NCBI RefSeq assembly: GCF_024166365.1
Contig: NC_064839.1
Span: 33,492,378-33,556,377, forward strand
Length of the DNA: 64,000 bases
DNA from: Elephas maximus indicus
Lineage: Eukaryota; Chordata; Mammalia; Proboscidea; Elephantidae
Reading direction: 5' to 3'
The notes under the pieces: generated by a model
The model's input: the letters and a program-made list of their open reading frames with translations, nothing else
The model's database searches: none
What the model was told of the DNA's origin: nothing
Position numbers and translations under genes: made by a program
Part shown: in pieces, positions 36,130 to 48,379 of the stretch
Layout of the letters: every line of letters begins with the position of its first letter
Numbering within the stretch: position 1 is the first letter of the stretch

Positions 36130-37700
36130 ATTGTATTAATATCCCATTGTTGCATAACAACTTCAAAACTTAGCAGCTTAATACAATTTATTATCTCACA
36201 ATTCCTGTTGGTCAGGAATCCGGAAGTAGCTAAGCTCAGTGGCGCTGTGGTTCAGGGTCCCTGATGAAGTTAGAGTCAAGTTGTAACCCAGGGATAGGTA
36301 GTCTCAAGGCTTGACTGAGTCTAAAGGATCTCTTTCCAGACTCACTCATGTGGTCGTTGGCTGGCCTCTGTTGCTTGAAGACTGTTGGACTAAAGGCCTC
36401 GGTCCCGCTTGCTGGCTATTGACCAGAAACATCCTTCAGTTCCTTGTCATGTGGGTCTCTGAAGGGCATCTCTCAGTGGCGGTAGATGGCTTCCCCCAGA
36501 ATAAGTGACCCAAGAGAAAGAGTGCGTGCCTGATATGAACAACAAAGTCTTTACTAACCTAATCTTAGAAGTGGCATACATGACTTCTGTCACACGTTAG
36601 AAGCCGGTCACTGGATCTGGCCCACTGCAAAAAGAGTGTGACGGCAGCATCAGACCTCCTCTAACTTCAGGGGGAGGAGAGAGAATTACCATCAGCAGCA
36701 GCCCAAGGCTGACGCCTGTGAGGTGGAGGTATCCCTCCCAAGGCACCCTCTCCTGGGTTCAGTAATTTGGTGTGGTGGCCACCCAGAACTCAGAGACTAT
36801 ACTCACAGTTCTGGGGTTTATTAGGGAAGTAAGAGGTTACAACTTGAGATCAGGATCAGGAAGCATGTAGGCAAAGTCTCCCTTCTTCAGTGCAGGACAT
36901 CCCTCTCAGCTCCTCTCAGCCACTCAAGTCTCCTCTCAGCCCCCTCAGAACAGGCTGGCCGCAGCCCTTAGCCTCGCTTGGGCATGGCCTCTGCCATGCT
37001 TGGGCAAGTGTTAAAAAACTCCTTAGCTTTGCCAAAAAGTGCCCAGAGGCACCCCGCTACCCGAAGGCACTCAGCTGCCTCCTCTTTGGCTCAGCAACCC
37101 TAGCTGCTGACAAGTGCCTGAAGGTACCCCACTCCATTAGGAAACCTTCTGCCCAAAGGTGTTCGCTTCTCTTGCTGCATGGGTTGGCAAGCCTAGCTCT
37201 GCTGACAAGTGCCCAAAGGCACTTATTTCACCAGGAAGCCTCCTTCCAGAAGGTTCTCAGCTCTCTCACCCTGTGGGTCGGCATACTCACTGTAGCCACA
37301 TTGCTCTATGGGCCAAGAAGCCCACCGTGCTGTCTAGCTGGTCTCCTGGTTCTGTTGCCACAATTTCTCTGCTTCTCACTGTCTTGCGCTATCTCCCATG
37401 TTACAGCACTCTCTGTCCCCTGGGAACCCTAATGAGAGGACTGGTCAGTTTTGCCATCCCGCTAGGCTTAAAAAGAGAGTCAATCCCAGAGCAGAGGAGG
37501 GACCTCACTCCCTGGGTCTAGGAGGTTCTCAGCACGGGGACCGCAGGTCCAAAGGACGTGCTCCACTTCTGGCTCTTCTTCTTTGGTGGTAAAAACGGCC
37601 ATGTTAAGTAATTCACTATACTACACCCACACTCAAAGCGAGGAATATTAAAGTTCATCTCTTGAAGGGAGGGATGTCAGAATTTATGGACATAAATTTT
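36130..37700. repeat. Interspersed repeat interrupted by an LTR-like block
   Basis: The left part (36130-36650: GTATTAATATCCCATTGTTG, ACAATTCCTGTTGGTCAGGA) and the right part (about 37625-37700: CTTGAAGGGAGGGATGTCAG) look like the two ends of one old repeat. Between them lies about 1 kb of unlike, GC-richer sequence with internal 93-94 bp tandem units. It resembles a solitary LTR, but no coding region or clear TG...CA ends could be confirmed. Confidence 0.45.
37087..37273. repeat. Two diverged 93-94 bp tandem repeats
   Basis: Units 37087-37180 and 37181-37273 share GCAA-CCTAGCT, GCTGACAAGTGCC, AAAGG, CCA-TTAGGAA-type and CTTGCTG/CTCACCCTG landmarks in order. A partial third copy (AAAAAGTGCCCAGAGGCACC) precedes them near 37034. 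Confidence 0.75.
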
Positions 37701-38149
37701 AACGCACCACAGCCATATTACAAAGTCTGTATATATTACTGAGTATATAGCGCTGTTTTGATCCCCCAAACATTTTTTACAGGTAAAATTAAATCATTTT
37801 CAGGCAGCTTTCAAGACATGATTCCCCATAGATAGCATCAGTTTCCTTTCTTGAAACACCACCATGTGTATGTATCCCCCCCCCCAAAAAAAAAACCAGT
37901 GTTGGCTTAAATATAAAATATTCTGAAACAGTTAAATCACTATTAGTCAACTCTCAGTTTTTGGTTAGAACAATTTAAGCAAGTTGCTTAAAGGTCATTA
38001 TTGGCCTTATTCAAGTTTCAAAAACATTGGGAAAGCTCATTTTGGTTATAGTGAGTGAATTGGAGGGAACAAGACTGGAAGCGGAGACTTGGTCCCACTG
38101 ATCATGTGGTAATCCAGTAGAGAGGATTAAGAGTAGCCTAGTGGGCATG

Positions 38150-38770
38150 TGTTTTAGTTACTTAGTGCTGCTGCTATAACAGAAATATCACAATTGAGTG
38201 GCTTTAACAAACATTTATTCTACAGTGTAGGAGGCTAGAAGTCTGAATTCAGGGTGCCAGCTCTAGGGGAAGGCTTTCTTTCTCTGTCAGCTCTTGGGGA
38301 AGGTCCTTCCCTCCTTTCAATATTGATGGGCCTGACACTCCTTGGAAATCTCCATGCGTCTTGGTGTCAGTTGTCCCCTTGGTCTAGGAGCTTCTCAGTG
38401 CAGGGACCCCAAGTCCAAAGGACATGCTCCATTCTTGGGTCTTCTTGCTTGGTGGTAATGAGGTCTCTCTCCTTTCTACTATAGGGTCACTGTGAGTCAA
38501 GATAGACTCAACGGCAACAGGTTTGGTTTTTTTTTTTTTTTTTTTTCTTCTCTGCTAGCTTCTCTCTTACACCTCAAAAGAGATTACTCACTATACAACC
38601 TAATCCTGTAGATTGAGTCCTGCCTCATTAACATCGTAGAGGTTAGGATTTACAACACATAGGATAATTACATCAGATCACAAAATGGTGAACAACACAA
38701 AATACTGGGAATCATGGTCTAGCCAAGTTGACACACATTTTGGGGGGACACAATTCAATCCATAACAGCA
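38150..38770. repeat. Interspersed repeat, class unresolved, with AfroSINE fragment
   Basis: It starts GTTTTAGTTACTTAGTGCTG and ends TTTTGGGGGGACACAATTCA with CCATAACAGCA, a common mammalian repeat outline. An AfroSINE 3' tail with a T-run of about 20 bases is embedded at 38482-38547. Confidence 0.55.
38482..38547 (+). mobile_element. AfroSINE 3' fragment
   Basis: Only the last part (ATAGGGTCACTGTGAGTCAA through CAACGGCAACAGG) plus a long T-run remains. Confidence 0.8.
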
Positions 38771-38771
38771 T

Positions 38772-38945
38772 GGAGGTAGTCCTGGTGGCACAATGGTTAA
38801 GCACTAAACTGCTAACTAAAAGGTCGGCTCGACCTCACCAGCTGCTCAGTGGGAGAAAAGACCTGGCAATTTGCTCCCATAAAGATTACAGCCTAGGAAA
38901 CACTAGGGTCACTATGAGTTGAAATCAACTTGACGGCGAACAACA
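38772..38945 (+). mobile_element. AfroSINE, long form, with a small deletion
   Basis: GTAGTCCTGGTGGCACAATG to CTTGACGGCGAACAAC. It keeps the central segment but has lost part of the 3' half (CCTAGGAAACACTAGGGTCA). Confidence 0.88.
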
Positions 38946-38999
38946 TTAACAGTGGGTGTGAGGGAATTTCAGACCTGAGAAAAAAGTACAGGATAGGCT

Positions 39000-39330
39000 A
39001 GTTTTATTGCCTTAAAACACCAGAAATTTCAGTGGCTTACAACAAAGATGTATTTCATGTGCTACATACCCATCATTGGGTGACCTAAGCTGACGACAGT
39101 TAATGGAATGTTGCCTGCCATTTTGACAGAGCCAAGAAGATAGTGTATAAAAAGGGGCACTGACTATTAAAACTGTCACCTAAAACTGACACAGGTGACT
39201 TCTGTTCACATTTCATTAGACCAAGTAAGTCATCGGCCCACATCCAGTTTCACCTGGTCAGGGAACTGCAGGCCTACCTTTTGCCCAGTTGAGAGTCATA
39301 GTATTTGTGAATAGCTCTAACGACTGCCAC
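39000..39330. repeat. Interspersed repeat, class unresolved
   Basis: GTTTTATTGCCTTAAAACAC through CACTGACTATTAAAACTGTC to CAGGGAACTGCAGGCCTACC. Outline like the repeats at 36130 and 38150 but in a different version. Confidence 0.4.
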
Positions 39331-40004
39331 AGTTTACCCTCTCCATTAAATGATTCACTCTCCTTCCTTCAGGAACATATACTTAGGGGAGACAACCTAC
39401 AAGTGCCAGCCAGTCAGGCACTGAGCTGACATTCTAGGATTTGTGGTTATCAGTCCCTTATACTGCCAGTATACATACAATGGTGGACCAGAGACAGGGA
39501 AACTACAGAAACACTTCCATTCAGAAAGGGGAAGAATGCAATCACTGGTCTAACAGTTACGCGATGCCATTGGGGAGGCCATCTGAGGGCCCTCCACCCT
39601 GAGATGGGAGTGTTCTTTTAAGGCCTCACAGTCCACTGTTTTCCATGACCCTTAGCTCCATCCTTTTCATTCCTGCTTCCAAACTGGCTGGCTTGCTTTT
39701 CTTTTTGTTTTTTTTTTTTTTTTTGCTTTTGTTAGAAGTACCTTGACAGACACAGCCAATAGTAACTTGGCACATTTCCTGCCTTCCAAGTTATTACATG
39801 TGACGGTTTTACCAGAAGGATAGACATCCTTCTAGCCTTCGGTGTCAGTTTCTCCGGTCACTTCCCTGTCAGTGATACCACCATTCATCTAGCTACCCAA
39901 GCTGGAAACCTAAGCGTCTTTATTCTTGACTTCATACTCCCTCATCTCCCACATCCAGTCTGTATATCCTGCCAATAAGTTCTATCAAGTCTCTGTCACT
40001 GTTA

Positions 40005-40235
40005 GATTTTTTTCAAAATGACAGTAACACAAAGCATTTACCTACAAACCAGACATTCAGCGGAATCCTAACACACCTTCGAAGTATCATGATCATTCCC
40101 ATTTTACAAATAAAACTAAGGCATGGAGAAGTTAAGCTACTTGTTGAAGGCACAAAGCTGTTAAGTGGCAAAACTGAAATTCACATTCTCAGTCCATGCT
40201 ATTAGGCAGTATGCTCTAACCTGAGGCTGTCCCTG
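40005..40235 (-). mobile_element. MIR SINE
   Basis: Antisense MIR with TCATTCCCATTTTACAAATA, AGAAGTTAAGCTACTTG and AAGCTGTTAAGTGGCAAAAC. Confidence 0.82.
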
Positions 40236-40739
40236 CATTTCTCCCTTGGACTGCTTTGATAAATACCTGTCCCCCCTATATACACTCTTAGTAATCCACC
40301 AGCAGCCACTGAATATTTCTGGACATTTCCACCCTCAGTTTGGGTGAATGGCAGGTTGCTGACATTCTCCTGAGTTGATCTACTCCGCTGAGATACCTCC
40401 TACAGGGCTTTGGCCTTCTCCTACGTTGGACACCCCCCCTTCCTCCTTTACTGTTCCCAGTACCGCCATCTCAAAGCTGTCACTCCTGACCCTGACAAAA
40501 ACCTGTGCGGATCATCTTTAAACCAAAGATTTGGGTATAGCAAAAATAAAGATAATCCTTTGTCTTTTGACATATTTTGTGTATCTTTACAGAAATGTTT
40601 TCTCTTGGGTGTGTTTTTACAGAAAGGGTGTCATACCATATACACAGTCTGCACCTGGCATTTTTCTCTTAATGTACCTTGGAGCTCCTTCCACACCAAT
40701 ATATAGGACATACTTCATTTTAAAAATGTATCCTATTAT

Positions 40740-41353
40740 CAAAGGAGAATGAAGAACACCAAGGACACAAGGCAATTACGAGCCCAAGAGACACAAAGGG
40801 CCACATGAACCAGTGACTACATCATCCTGAGAGCAGAAGAACTAGATGGTGCCCGGTTACAACCGATGACTGCCCTGACAGGGAACACAACAGAGAACCC
40901 CTGAGGGAGCAGGAGAGCAGTGGGATGCAGACCCCAAATTCTCATAAGACCAGACTTAACGGTCTCACTGAGACTAGAAGGACCCCCGTGGTCATGGGCC
41001 CCAGGCCTTCTTTTGGCCCAGGACAGGAACCGTTCCCCAAGCCAACTCTTCAGACATGGTTTGGACTGGACAATGGGTTGGAGAAGGATGCTGGTGAGGG
41101 GTGAGCTTGGATCAGGTGGACACTTGAGACTATGTTGGCATCTCCTGCCTGGAGGGGAGATAAGAAGGTGGAAGGGATTAGAAGCTGACAAAATGGACAC
41201 GAAAACAGAGTGGAGGGAGAGAGCGTGCTGTCTCATTAAAAAAAAAAAAGGGAGCATAATTGGGAGTGTGTAGCAAGGTGTATATGGGTTTTTGTGTGAG
41301 AGACTGACCTGATTGTAAACTTTCACTTAAAGCGCAATAAAAATTATTTTTTA
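40740..41353 (+). mobile_element. 5'-truncated L1 3' end with 18-bp target-site duplication
   Basis: 614 bp of sense L1 3' UTR ending in the poly(A) signal (GCAATAAA) and an A-rich tail. The perfect repeat AAAAATGTATCCTATTAT lies at 40722-40739 and 41354-41371. The flanking sequence reads straight through once it is removed. Confidence 0.94.
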
Positions 41354-41589
41354 AAAAATGTATCCTATTATACATACCAGAGTTTAGTTAGCTACTTCCC
41401 TACAGATAGACATCTCAGTGACCCAGTTCTGTTGTCTTGGCATATGATGCTGCAGTGGACATCCTTCTCCATGTTTGTTGTAATACCAGTAGCAGTGATT
41501 GCAGTTTGATAGATTCCTACCAAGCCAATTTGAGAATTAAGCATGTCACTCCGTCCCTGATAAAAAATCTTCCTCTAGGGGGCAATGTA

Positions 41590-41735
41590 TGGAAAGAACT
41601 TGGGTTCTCTGCGTAGGACCAGGGGAACCTTAGGCAACGTTTTTAACCTCTCTGGGCCTATAAAGTGGGTTATAATCTCACTCAGGATTGTTAGTGAGAA
41701 TTCGAAGAAACTACTATGAAGGCCTGGCACCAGAG
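41590..41735 (+). mobile_element. MIR SINE, diverged
   Basis: Contains CTTAGGCAACGTTTTTAACC, TCTCTGGGCCTATAAAGTGG and AGGATTGTTAGTGAGAATTC. Confidence 0.65.
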
Positions 41736-41997
41736 AAAGCTTCGCCTGCCTTTTATTTTCAGGGCGCCCCAGGGCTCGGGCCAATAACTCAGGCTGAACC
41801 GGCTAGAGGAGTCCTTCCTCCCACTTACAGATGAAAAATTGAGCGCAAAGAGCCCCAGGAGTTTGGCCAACACCATACAACGTTGGGCGGCAAAGCTGTT
41901 TTGGCTGCTGCGGGAGACCTCCTTCGGATCTTGGCCCGAGGGGGATGTGTACATTTGGATGGTGTCAGACTGGAGGTCTGGCCAGAGCCACTTCTAT

Positions 41998-42050
41998 TCA
42001 CACACACACACACACACAGACACACGCACACACATACACACACACTGCAC
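41998..42050 (+). repeat. CA microsatellite
   Basis: About 50 bases of mainly CA dinucleotides with a few G and T interruptions (CAGACA, CGCACA, CATACA). It lies about 330 bases before the CpG island and is likely polymorphic. Confidence 0.97.
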
Positions 42051-42379
42051 TCGTGCGCTCGAGCACATTCATCACTAGTGTTCAGCTCGATCTGCCTTCC
42101 ACTGGCGTGGGGAGTCATTCCTCAACAACCAGAAGCAGCGGTAGCCGGCTTCAGTCCCGACCCCAAGTGGAACTCTGCGTGCTTCCTCCCGGCTGGGCCT
42201 CAAACGATGCGCCCTCGGGACTCGCCTTTTGGGCCCAGTGAGTGCAGGTGGGACGCTCGAATAGACTGCAAATCGGTGTTACGTGGCCGTGTGGTATATG
42301 TTGCGTGGTCTACACATCGTTGTGTAGACGTGTGGAACGTGTGCGCTGTGGTGTACAGATGTGGGACACATGGAGTGTA

Positions 42380-43110
<731 letters not shown>

Positions 43111-44639
43111 TGGGGCGGTGGAACAGTAGTAAGAATAATAGTGCTGACACGCCCCAAACGCTCGGTGCTTGGCCTTGTTTCCTAGAGCCTAATTATCTCA
43201 AGTAACCCTCGAGGGTCGGCACGATTGTCATTTTTATTCCAGCCTACAGATTAAATAAAAGTGAGAACTGGCCGACACCACAGTGGGCTGTCTCCTGCTT
43301 TTCCGGCCTTAGGTTGTCTTTTTGGAAGGGGAAACCTAGTCTCCGAGCCTATAATCAGCCGGTGTGGATCTGTCAAGGGAGTGGAGGACTTTGCCCCCTC
43401 CTCTTTTGAAGTATGGTCAGTGTGTGATATGGTGTAATCCTTAACCCGTACTTTAGCCGTGAGAGTTAAAGGTTGAATGAAATAAGAATTCGTGGGAGGA
43501 AACATATTTAGTTTGTACAAAATGCAGTTTCGTCTTTTTTTTTTTTTTTTGGTTTGTTGACCCAGCTTTCCTCCTTCACCCCTCCCCATCCCATCCTCAA
43601 CGTCACTACTAGTGTGTACAAGGATGTTAGCACTCAGTAACTCCAGTGTGTGTTTACTTTGGTGTTCTAGCACTAGGAAAAGGGGATGGGGAGCAGTGTT
43701 GGTGCTACTTGTTTGTTCAGGCCTGAACTTCTGTTACACCAGTGTGGGCTGTGGGACAGTCAGCTGCACTATAGCGCAATATAGCTTATATTCTAATCTA
43801 GAAGATTCCTGTTTATGGAGGCAGTGCGGATTGCTAGTAGAGCCTTGCTGGTGCTCAGTGACTCCATGAATTAAACTATATGCCTCCTGCGGGTTGTAAG
43901 AGGTAGTTTTATTCAGGGTATCTTAGCCAACTTCTCACATAATTTAAACCACTCCTGTAGGGTTTTTCCCAAAATTTTAACCAGTATGAGAGGTTCCAGC
44001 CTCTAGTGAAGCACCTAGAGCTTGAGTTGAGAGGCTGGTGATATCTTTGCCTCCAGGCCCATTAATCACATTGGTGCTGTTTGGCTTCTAGGTAACTTCT
44101 TTCCTCCCCGTCCCTTGACAGTTCTGCCTGTGTCTGGACCTCACAGGGCAGGGTGAGAACCACAACCATAGCTTCAAACTTTGCTTGGTGGTGTGACTAG
44201 GTTGTGGATCTCGTGGTACAAACATTCAGAGTTCCTTGGCTAAAAATAGTGACTATGATACAGTTGAGACCAGGATTTCCAGAAAACTAGGTGGGAAAGC
44301 AGTTTCTCTGCCAAATGTTGTTTTGAGGCCTTAACTCTCACTCCTAACTCTGTCAGTTTCCAGGAATCAAGGGTTTGGGAGTTCTAGCACCCCAAATCAG
44401 TGGGAGGAGTATTTCTGTAAATTGGATGCAGAATTGAACTCTGAGGGAAAGTTCATATAGGGACCTGAGTCTTGATGATTCCCTTGTGGGTCTTAAAATC
44501 TGCATTTTTAAAGGGTGTCTGCCTGAAAGCTTGTGGTCATTTAACTTGTCATTTTCCATCTCAATCTCTCCTCACGGGCCAACACATCCAAATTGCTGTC
44601 AGGTGGTGATAGGTCTAGGAAGTGAATCTGTGCTTCAGA

Positions 44640-44750
44640 ATCATGTTCTTTGGCTAGAGAACCAGGCAGTGCTCACCTCGGGTCACCACAGCTCTGTAAG
44701 GTAGATACTACTATCTATTTGCTAGATGAGGAACAGGCTCAGAGAGGTAA
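44640..44750 (-). mobile_element. MIR fragment
   Basis: Antisense MIR: AGATACTACTATCTATTTGC, AGATGAGGAACAGGCTCAGA, AGGTAAAGATG. It lies just upstream of the RTE insertion. Confidence 0.65.
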
Positions 44751-44798
44751 AGATGACATACAAAGAGATGAGCAGAGTTCCTCCTTCCCATTGCTCTT

Positions 44799-47046
44799 GG
44801 TGACTGTACGCATGGACCTCGCCAGACGGTTACACAGGAATCAAATTGACTACATCTATGGAAAGAGACGATGGAAAATCTCAATATCATCAGTCAGAAT
44901 AAGGCCAGGGGCAGACTGCAGATCAGACCATCAGTTGCTCATATGCAAGTTTAAGTTGAAACTGAAGAAAATTAGAACAAGGTGACGAGAGCCAAAGTAC
45001 GACCTTGAATGTATCCCACCTGAATTTAGAGACCATCTCAAGAATAGATTTGACATGTTGAACACTAATGACTGAAGACCAGAAGAGTTGTAGAATGACA
45101 TCAAGGACATCGTACGTGAAGAAAGCAAAACATCATTAAAAAGACAGGGAAGAAAGAAAAGACCTAAATGGATGTCAGAAGAGACTCTGAAACTTCCTCT
45201 TGAATGTCAGGTAGTTAAAGCAAAAGAAAAAAATGATGAAGTAAAAGAGCTGAACAGATGATTTCAAAGGGCGGCTCGATAGACAAAGTATTATGATGAC
45301 ATGTGCAGAGATGTTTAGATATAAAACCAAAAGTGAAGAACACGCTCAGCATTTTTCAGGCTGAAAGAACTGAAGAAAAAATTCAAGCCTCAAGTTACAA
45401 TACTGAAGGATTCTACAGGAAAAATATTAAACGACGCAGGAAGCATCAAAAGAAGATGGAAGGAATACACAGAGTCATTACACCAAAAAGAATTAGTTGA
45501 TGTTCAGCCATTTCAAGAGGTGGCATATGATCAGGAACCAATGGTACTGAATGAAGAAGTCCAAGCTGCTCTGAAGGCATTGGTGAAAACAAGGCTCCAG
45601 GAATTGATGGGATATCAATTGAGATGTTTCAACAAACAGATGCAGCGCTGGAGGTGCTCACTCGTCTATGCCAAGAAATATGGAAGACAGCTTCCTGGCC
45701 AGCTGATTGGAAGAGATCCATATTTATGCCTATTCCCAAGAAAGGTGATCCAGCCGAATGCAGAAATTATCGAACAATATCGTTAATATCACATGCAAGC
45801 AAAATTTTGCTGAAGATTATTCAAAAGTGGCTGCAGCAGTATATCGACAGGAAACTGCCAGAAATTCAAGCTGCATTTAGAAGAGGACGTGGAACCAGGG
45901 ATATCATTGCTGATGTCAGATGGATCCTGGCTGAAAGCAGAGAATACCAGAAAGATGTCTACCTGTGTTTTATCGACTGTGCTAAGGCATTCGACTGCGT
46001 GGACCATAATACTATAGATTACATTGCAGAGAATGGGAATTCCAGAACACTTAATTGTGCTCATGAGGAATCTGTACATGGATCAGGAAGCAATCATTTG
46101 AATAGAACAAGGGGATACTGCATGGTTTAAAGTCAGGAAAGGTGTGTGTCAGGGTTGTATCCTTTCACCATGCCTGTTCAATCCATATGCCAAGCAAATA
46201 ATCCAAGAAGCTGGATTACATGAAGAACGGGGCATCAGGATTGGAGGAAAACTCATTAACAGCCTGTGTTAGGCAGATGACACAAACTTGCTTGCTGAAA
46301 GTGAAGAGGACTTGAAGCACTTACTGATGAAGATCAGAGACCACAGCCTTCAGTATGGATTACAACTCAGCATAAAACGAAAATCCTCACAACTGGCCCA
46401 ATAAGCAGCATCATGATGGAGAAAAGATTGAGGTTGTCAAGGATTTCATTTTACTTGAATCCACAATAAGCACCCATGGAAGCAGCAGTCAAGAAATCAA
46501 GACACATTGCCTTGGGCAAATCTGCTGCAAAAGACCTCTCTCTTTAAAGTGTTGAAAAGCAAAGATGTTATCTTGAGGGCTAAGGTGCACCTGATCCAAG
46601 CCATGGTGTTTTCAGTAGCCTCGTATGCATGTGAAAGCTGGACAACAAATAAGAAAGACTGAAGAAGAATTGATGCCTTTGAATTGTGGTGTTGGTGAAG
46701 AATATTGAATATACCAAGGACTGCCAAAAGAACAAACAAATCTGTCTTAGAGGAAGTACAGCCAGAATGCTCCTTAGAAGCAAAGGTGGCAAGACTACAT
46801 CTCACATACTTTGGACATGTTATCAGGAGGGATCAGTCACTGGAGAAGGACATCATGCTTGGTAAAGTAGAGGGTCAGTGAAAAAGATGAAGACCCTCGA
46901 TGAGATGGATTGACACCGTGGTTGCCACAATGGGCACAAGCATAGCAACAATTGTGAGGATGGCGCAGGACCAGGCAGGGTTTTGTTCTTTTGTGCATAG
47001 GGTTGCTATGAGTCGAAATTGACTCGACGGCACCTAACAACAGCAA
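44799..47046 (+). mobile_element. 5'-truncated RTE LINE with 10-bp target-site duplication
   Basis: A 2.25 kb element of the RTE (BovB-related) clade. It encodes the end of an APE endonuclease (RPGADCRSDHQLLICKFKL, with the SDH motif, about 44907-44960) and a reverse transcriptase (about 45600-46350: AAFRRGRGTRDIIAD, then CFIDCAKAFDC for motif A). Several stops and frameshifts break the frame; the position before ADD of motif C is a stop (TAG at about 46270). The 3' tail GAGTCGAAATTGACTCGACG is nearly the same as the AfroSINE tail. The perfect duplication CATTGCTCTT lies at 44789-44798 and 47047-47056. Confidence 0.94.
45520..46350 (+). pseudogene. RTE reverse transcriptase remnant
   Basis: Reverse transcriptase of a non-LTR retrotransposon, now dead. 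Recognisable in order: PADWKRSIFMPIPKKGDPAE, RNYRTISLISHASKILLKI, QAAFRRGRGTRD, YLCFIDCAKAFDCVDH (motif A with its aspartate) and ADDTNLLAESEED (motif C region). Frame breaks lie near 45590, at about 46010 and at the TAG before ADD. The motif order and spacing match the family, so identity is secure although the protein cannot be made. Confidence 0.92.
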
Positions 47047-48379
47047 CATTGCTCTTCACTTCTGCAGGTGGACCCAGTTTCTACAGATTTCTTTTTCATG
47101 ATCTGTGTAAATGCAGATTTGGCCCTTGCCATTAACTGCCTGGCATCACAACGGGGAGCTACGTCCAGTTTTTTGGCTATCTTCGTATCCTTAGTGTAAT
47201 GTTGGGAGATGAAGGAGATGCCAACAACACAGGGACAGGAAAGCCTAGGCCAAGTAGAATCTCTGAGAATGCCACTGATGGTTTGACCAGAGATGGGGTA
47301 AAAGCAGTGCAAATTTGCAATCATGTTTTCACTGACACTTAGAGAATGTTTTGGTGTCTAACAGCCTATGGAAGCATGTCTTTAAATTTCTGTTTTTGAA
47401 ATTAGTCTTAAAAATGCCCAAAGAAGGTAGACACTGGAGAATAACCTTCTCCAAGATTACCTTGTTCCACAGAGACTGAAGGCAGTATGTACCTCTTTGG
47501 ATTCTGTTTATAAATACTAAAACTTGAATGAGAAATGGTCCTTTGCCCTGAAGAACTTAGTCTAATGGGAGGGAGTTATTACAGAAATAGTTCATTTTGT
47601 CATAATCAGGTAGAGGTTGTAGGGTTCTGTGGAAGGAGAGAGGGTACTTAACCCGACCTGTGGGTTTAGGGTGAGCTTCCTGTCAACCCACGGGAGCCTG
47701 TAGTCCTATTTCTGGAGCCAGTGAGCACCAACAGGGCCCTACCAGAAGACTGCACTGGAGTTTCTCATCTGCACTGTCTCCACAGACTTAAGTCTTCCAG
47801 TCAAGTAAAACAGAATAGTGGGAAAGCTAGATGGTGTGTACAGGGAACTCTAAGCAGTTTGGTCTTATAACTAGAATATTATGTACTGGCAGAAGAAGAA
47901 AATAGGTTTCTCATAGTCCCAATTCTGTTTGGTAGTAGCTGTTTAGGACACTGTTGAGGAGTCTCAGGGTTCAGTGGAAAAGAGAATATCTTCTAGTAAA
48001 GTCTGTTGTAGGCATGGGTTTAGAAAGAACAATTTGGAGACTGGGTTTGGAAAGATGGGGAAGGAGGAGAAATCTAGAGGTTTCTGACTTGAGTGACCGG
48101 GTAGATGGTGGGAGGTGATCTGTCAACTTTTATTTGTCTGTAGATATAGACAGAAAACAGATTGAGATTTGAGTTGGAAACTAGGTGATCGTTTGAATGA
48201 GGCATGGGCAGAAGATAGCCTATCATAGAGACATGGGAAGGTTAGAGGTAAAGCTAGAGAGAGTGGTACAGATGGAGACAGAATGGGAGTTCTCAGAGGG
48301 GCAGGTTGATCACTATGGTCCATAGTACAGGATCTACATGCTCTACTTAATTGCTTTGTTTCACTCATTCAGTGTTCAG

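Larger units (their letters stand above)
35513..42379. other. CBFB-PHAF1 intergenic region
   Basis: About 6.9 kb without a gene. It contains a split repeat with an LTR-like block (36130-37700), another repeat with an AfroSINE fragment (38150-38770), a long-form AfroSINE, a third unresolved repeat (39000-39330), a MIR, an L1 insertion and a CA microsatellite next to the PHAF1 CpG island. Open stretches such as 36890-37432 lie inside repeats and show no protein I recognise. Confidence 0.8.

Noticed and set aside
37087-37273. CRISPR-like array
   Set aside because: The units are directly adjacent, diverged, without spacers, and located in mammalian DNA.
36890-37432. The 180-residue open frame on the plus strand as a novel gene
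   Set aside because: It lies within the LTR-like block and its tandem units, its peptide is biased in composition (Ser, Leu, Pro) and matches nothing I know, and a second long frame overlaps it in another register. GC-richer repeat sequence explains the openness.
40817-41326. The 169-residue minus-strand open frame, and its relatives at 19160-19618, 28605-29000 and 63121-63384, as a conserved protein family
   Set aside because: All four are the same L1 3' UTR read in the antisense direction. Their similarity to each other reflects copies of one repeat, not selection on a protein.
44650-44985. The 111-residue plus-strand frame as an independent gene
   Set aside because: Its second half is the C-terminal endonuclease segment of the RTE LINE, and its first half is unrelated flanking MIR sequence joined by chance.
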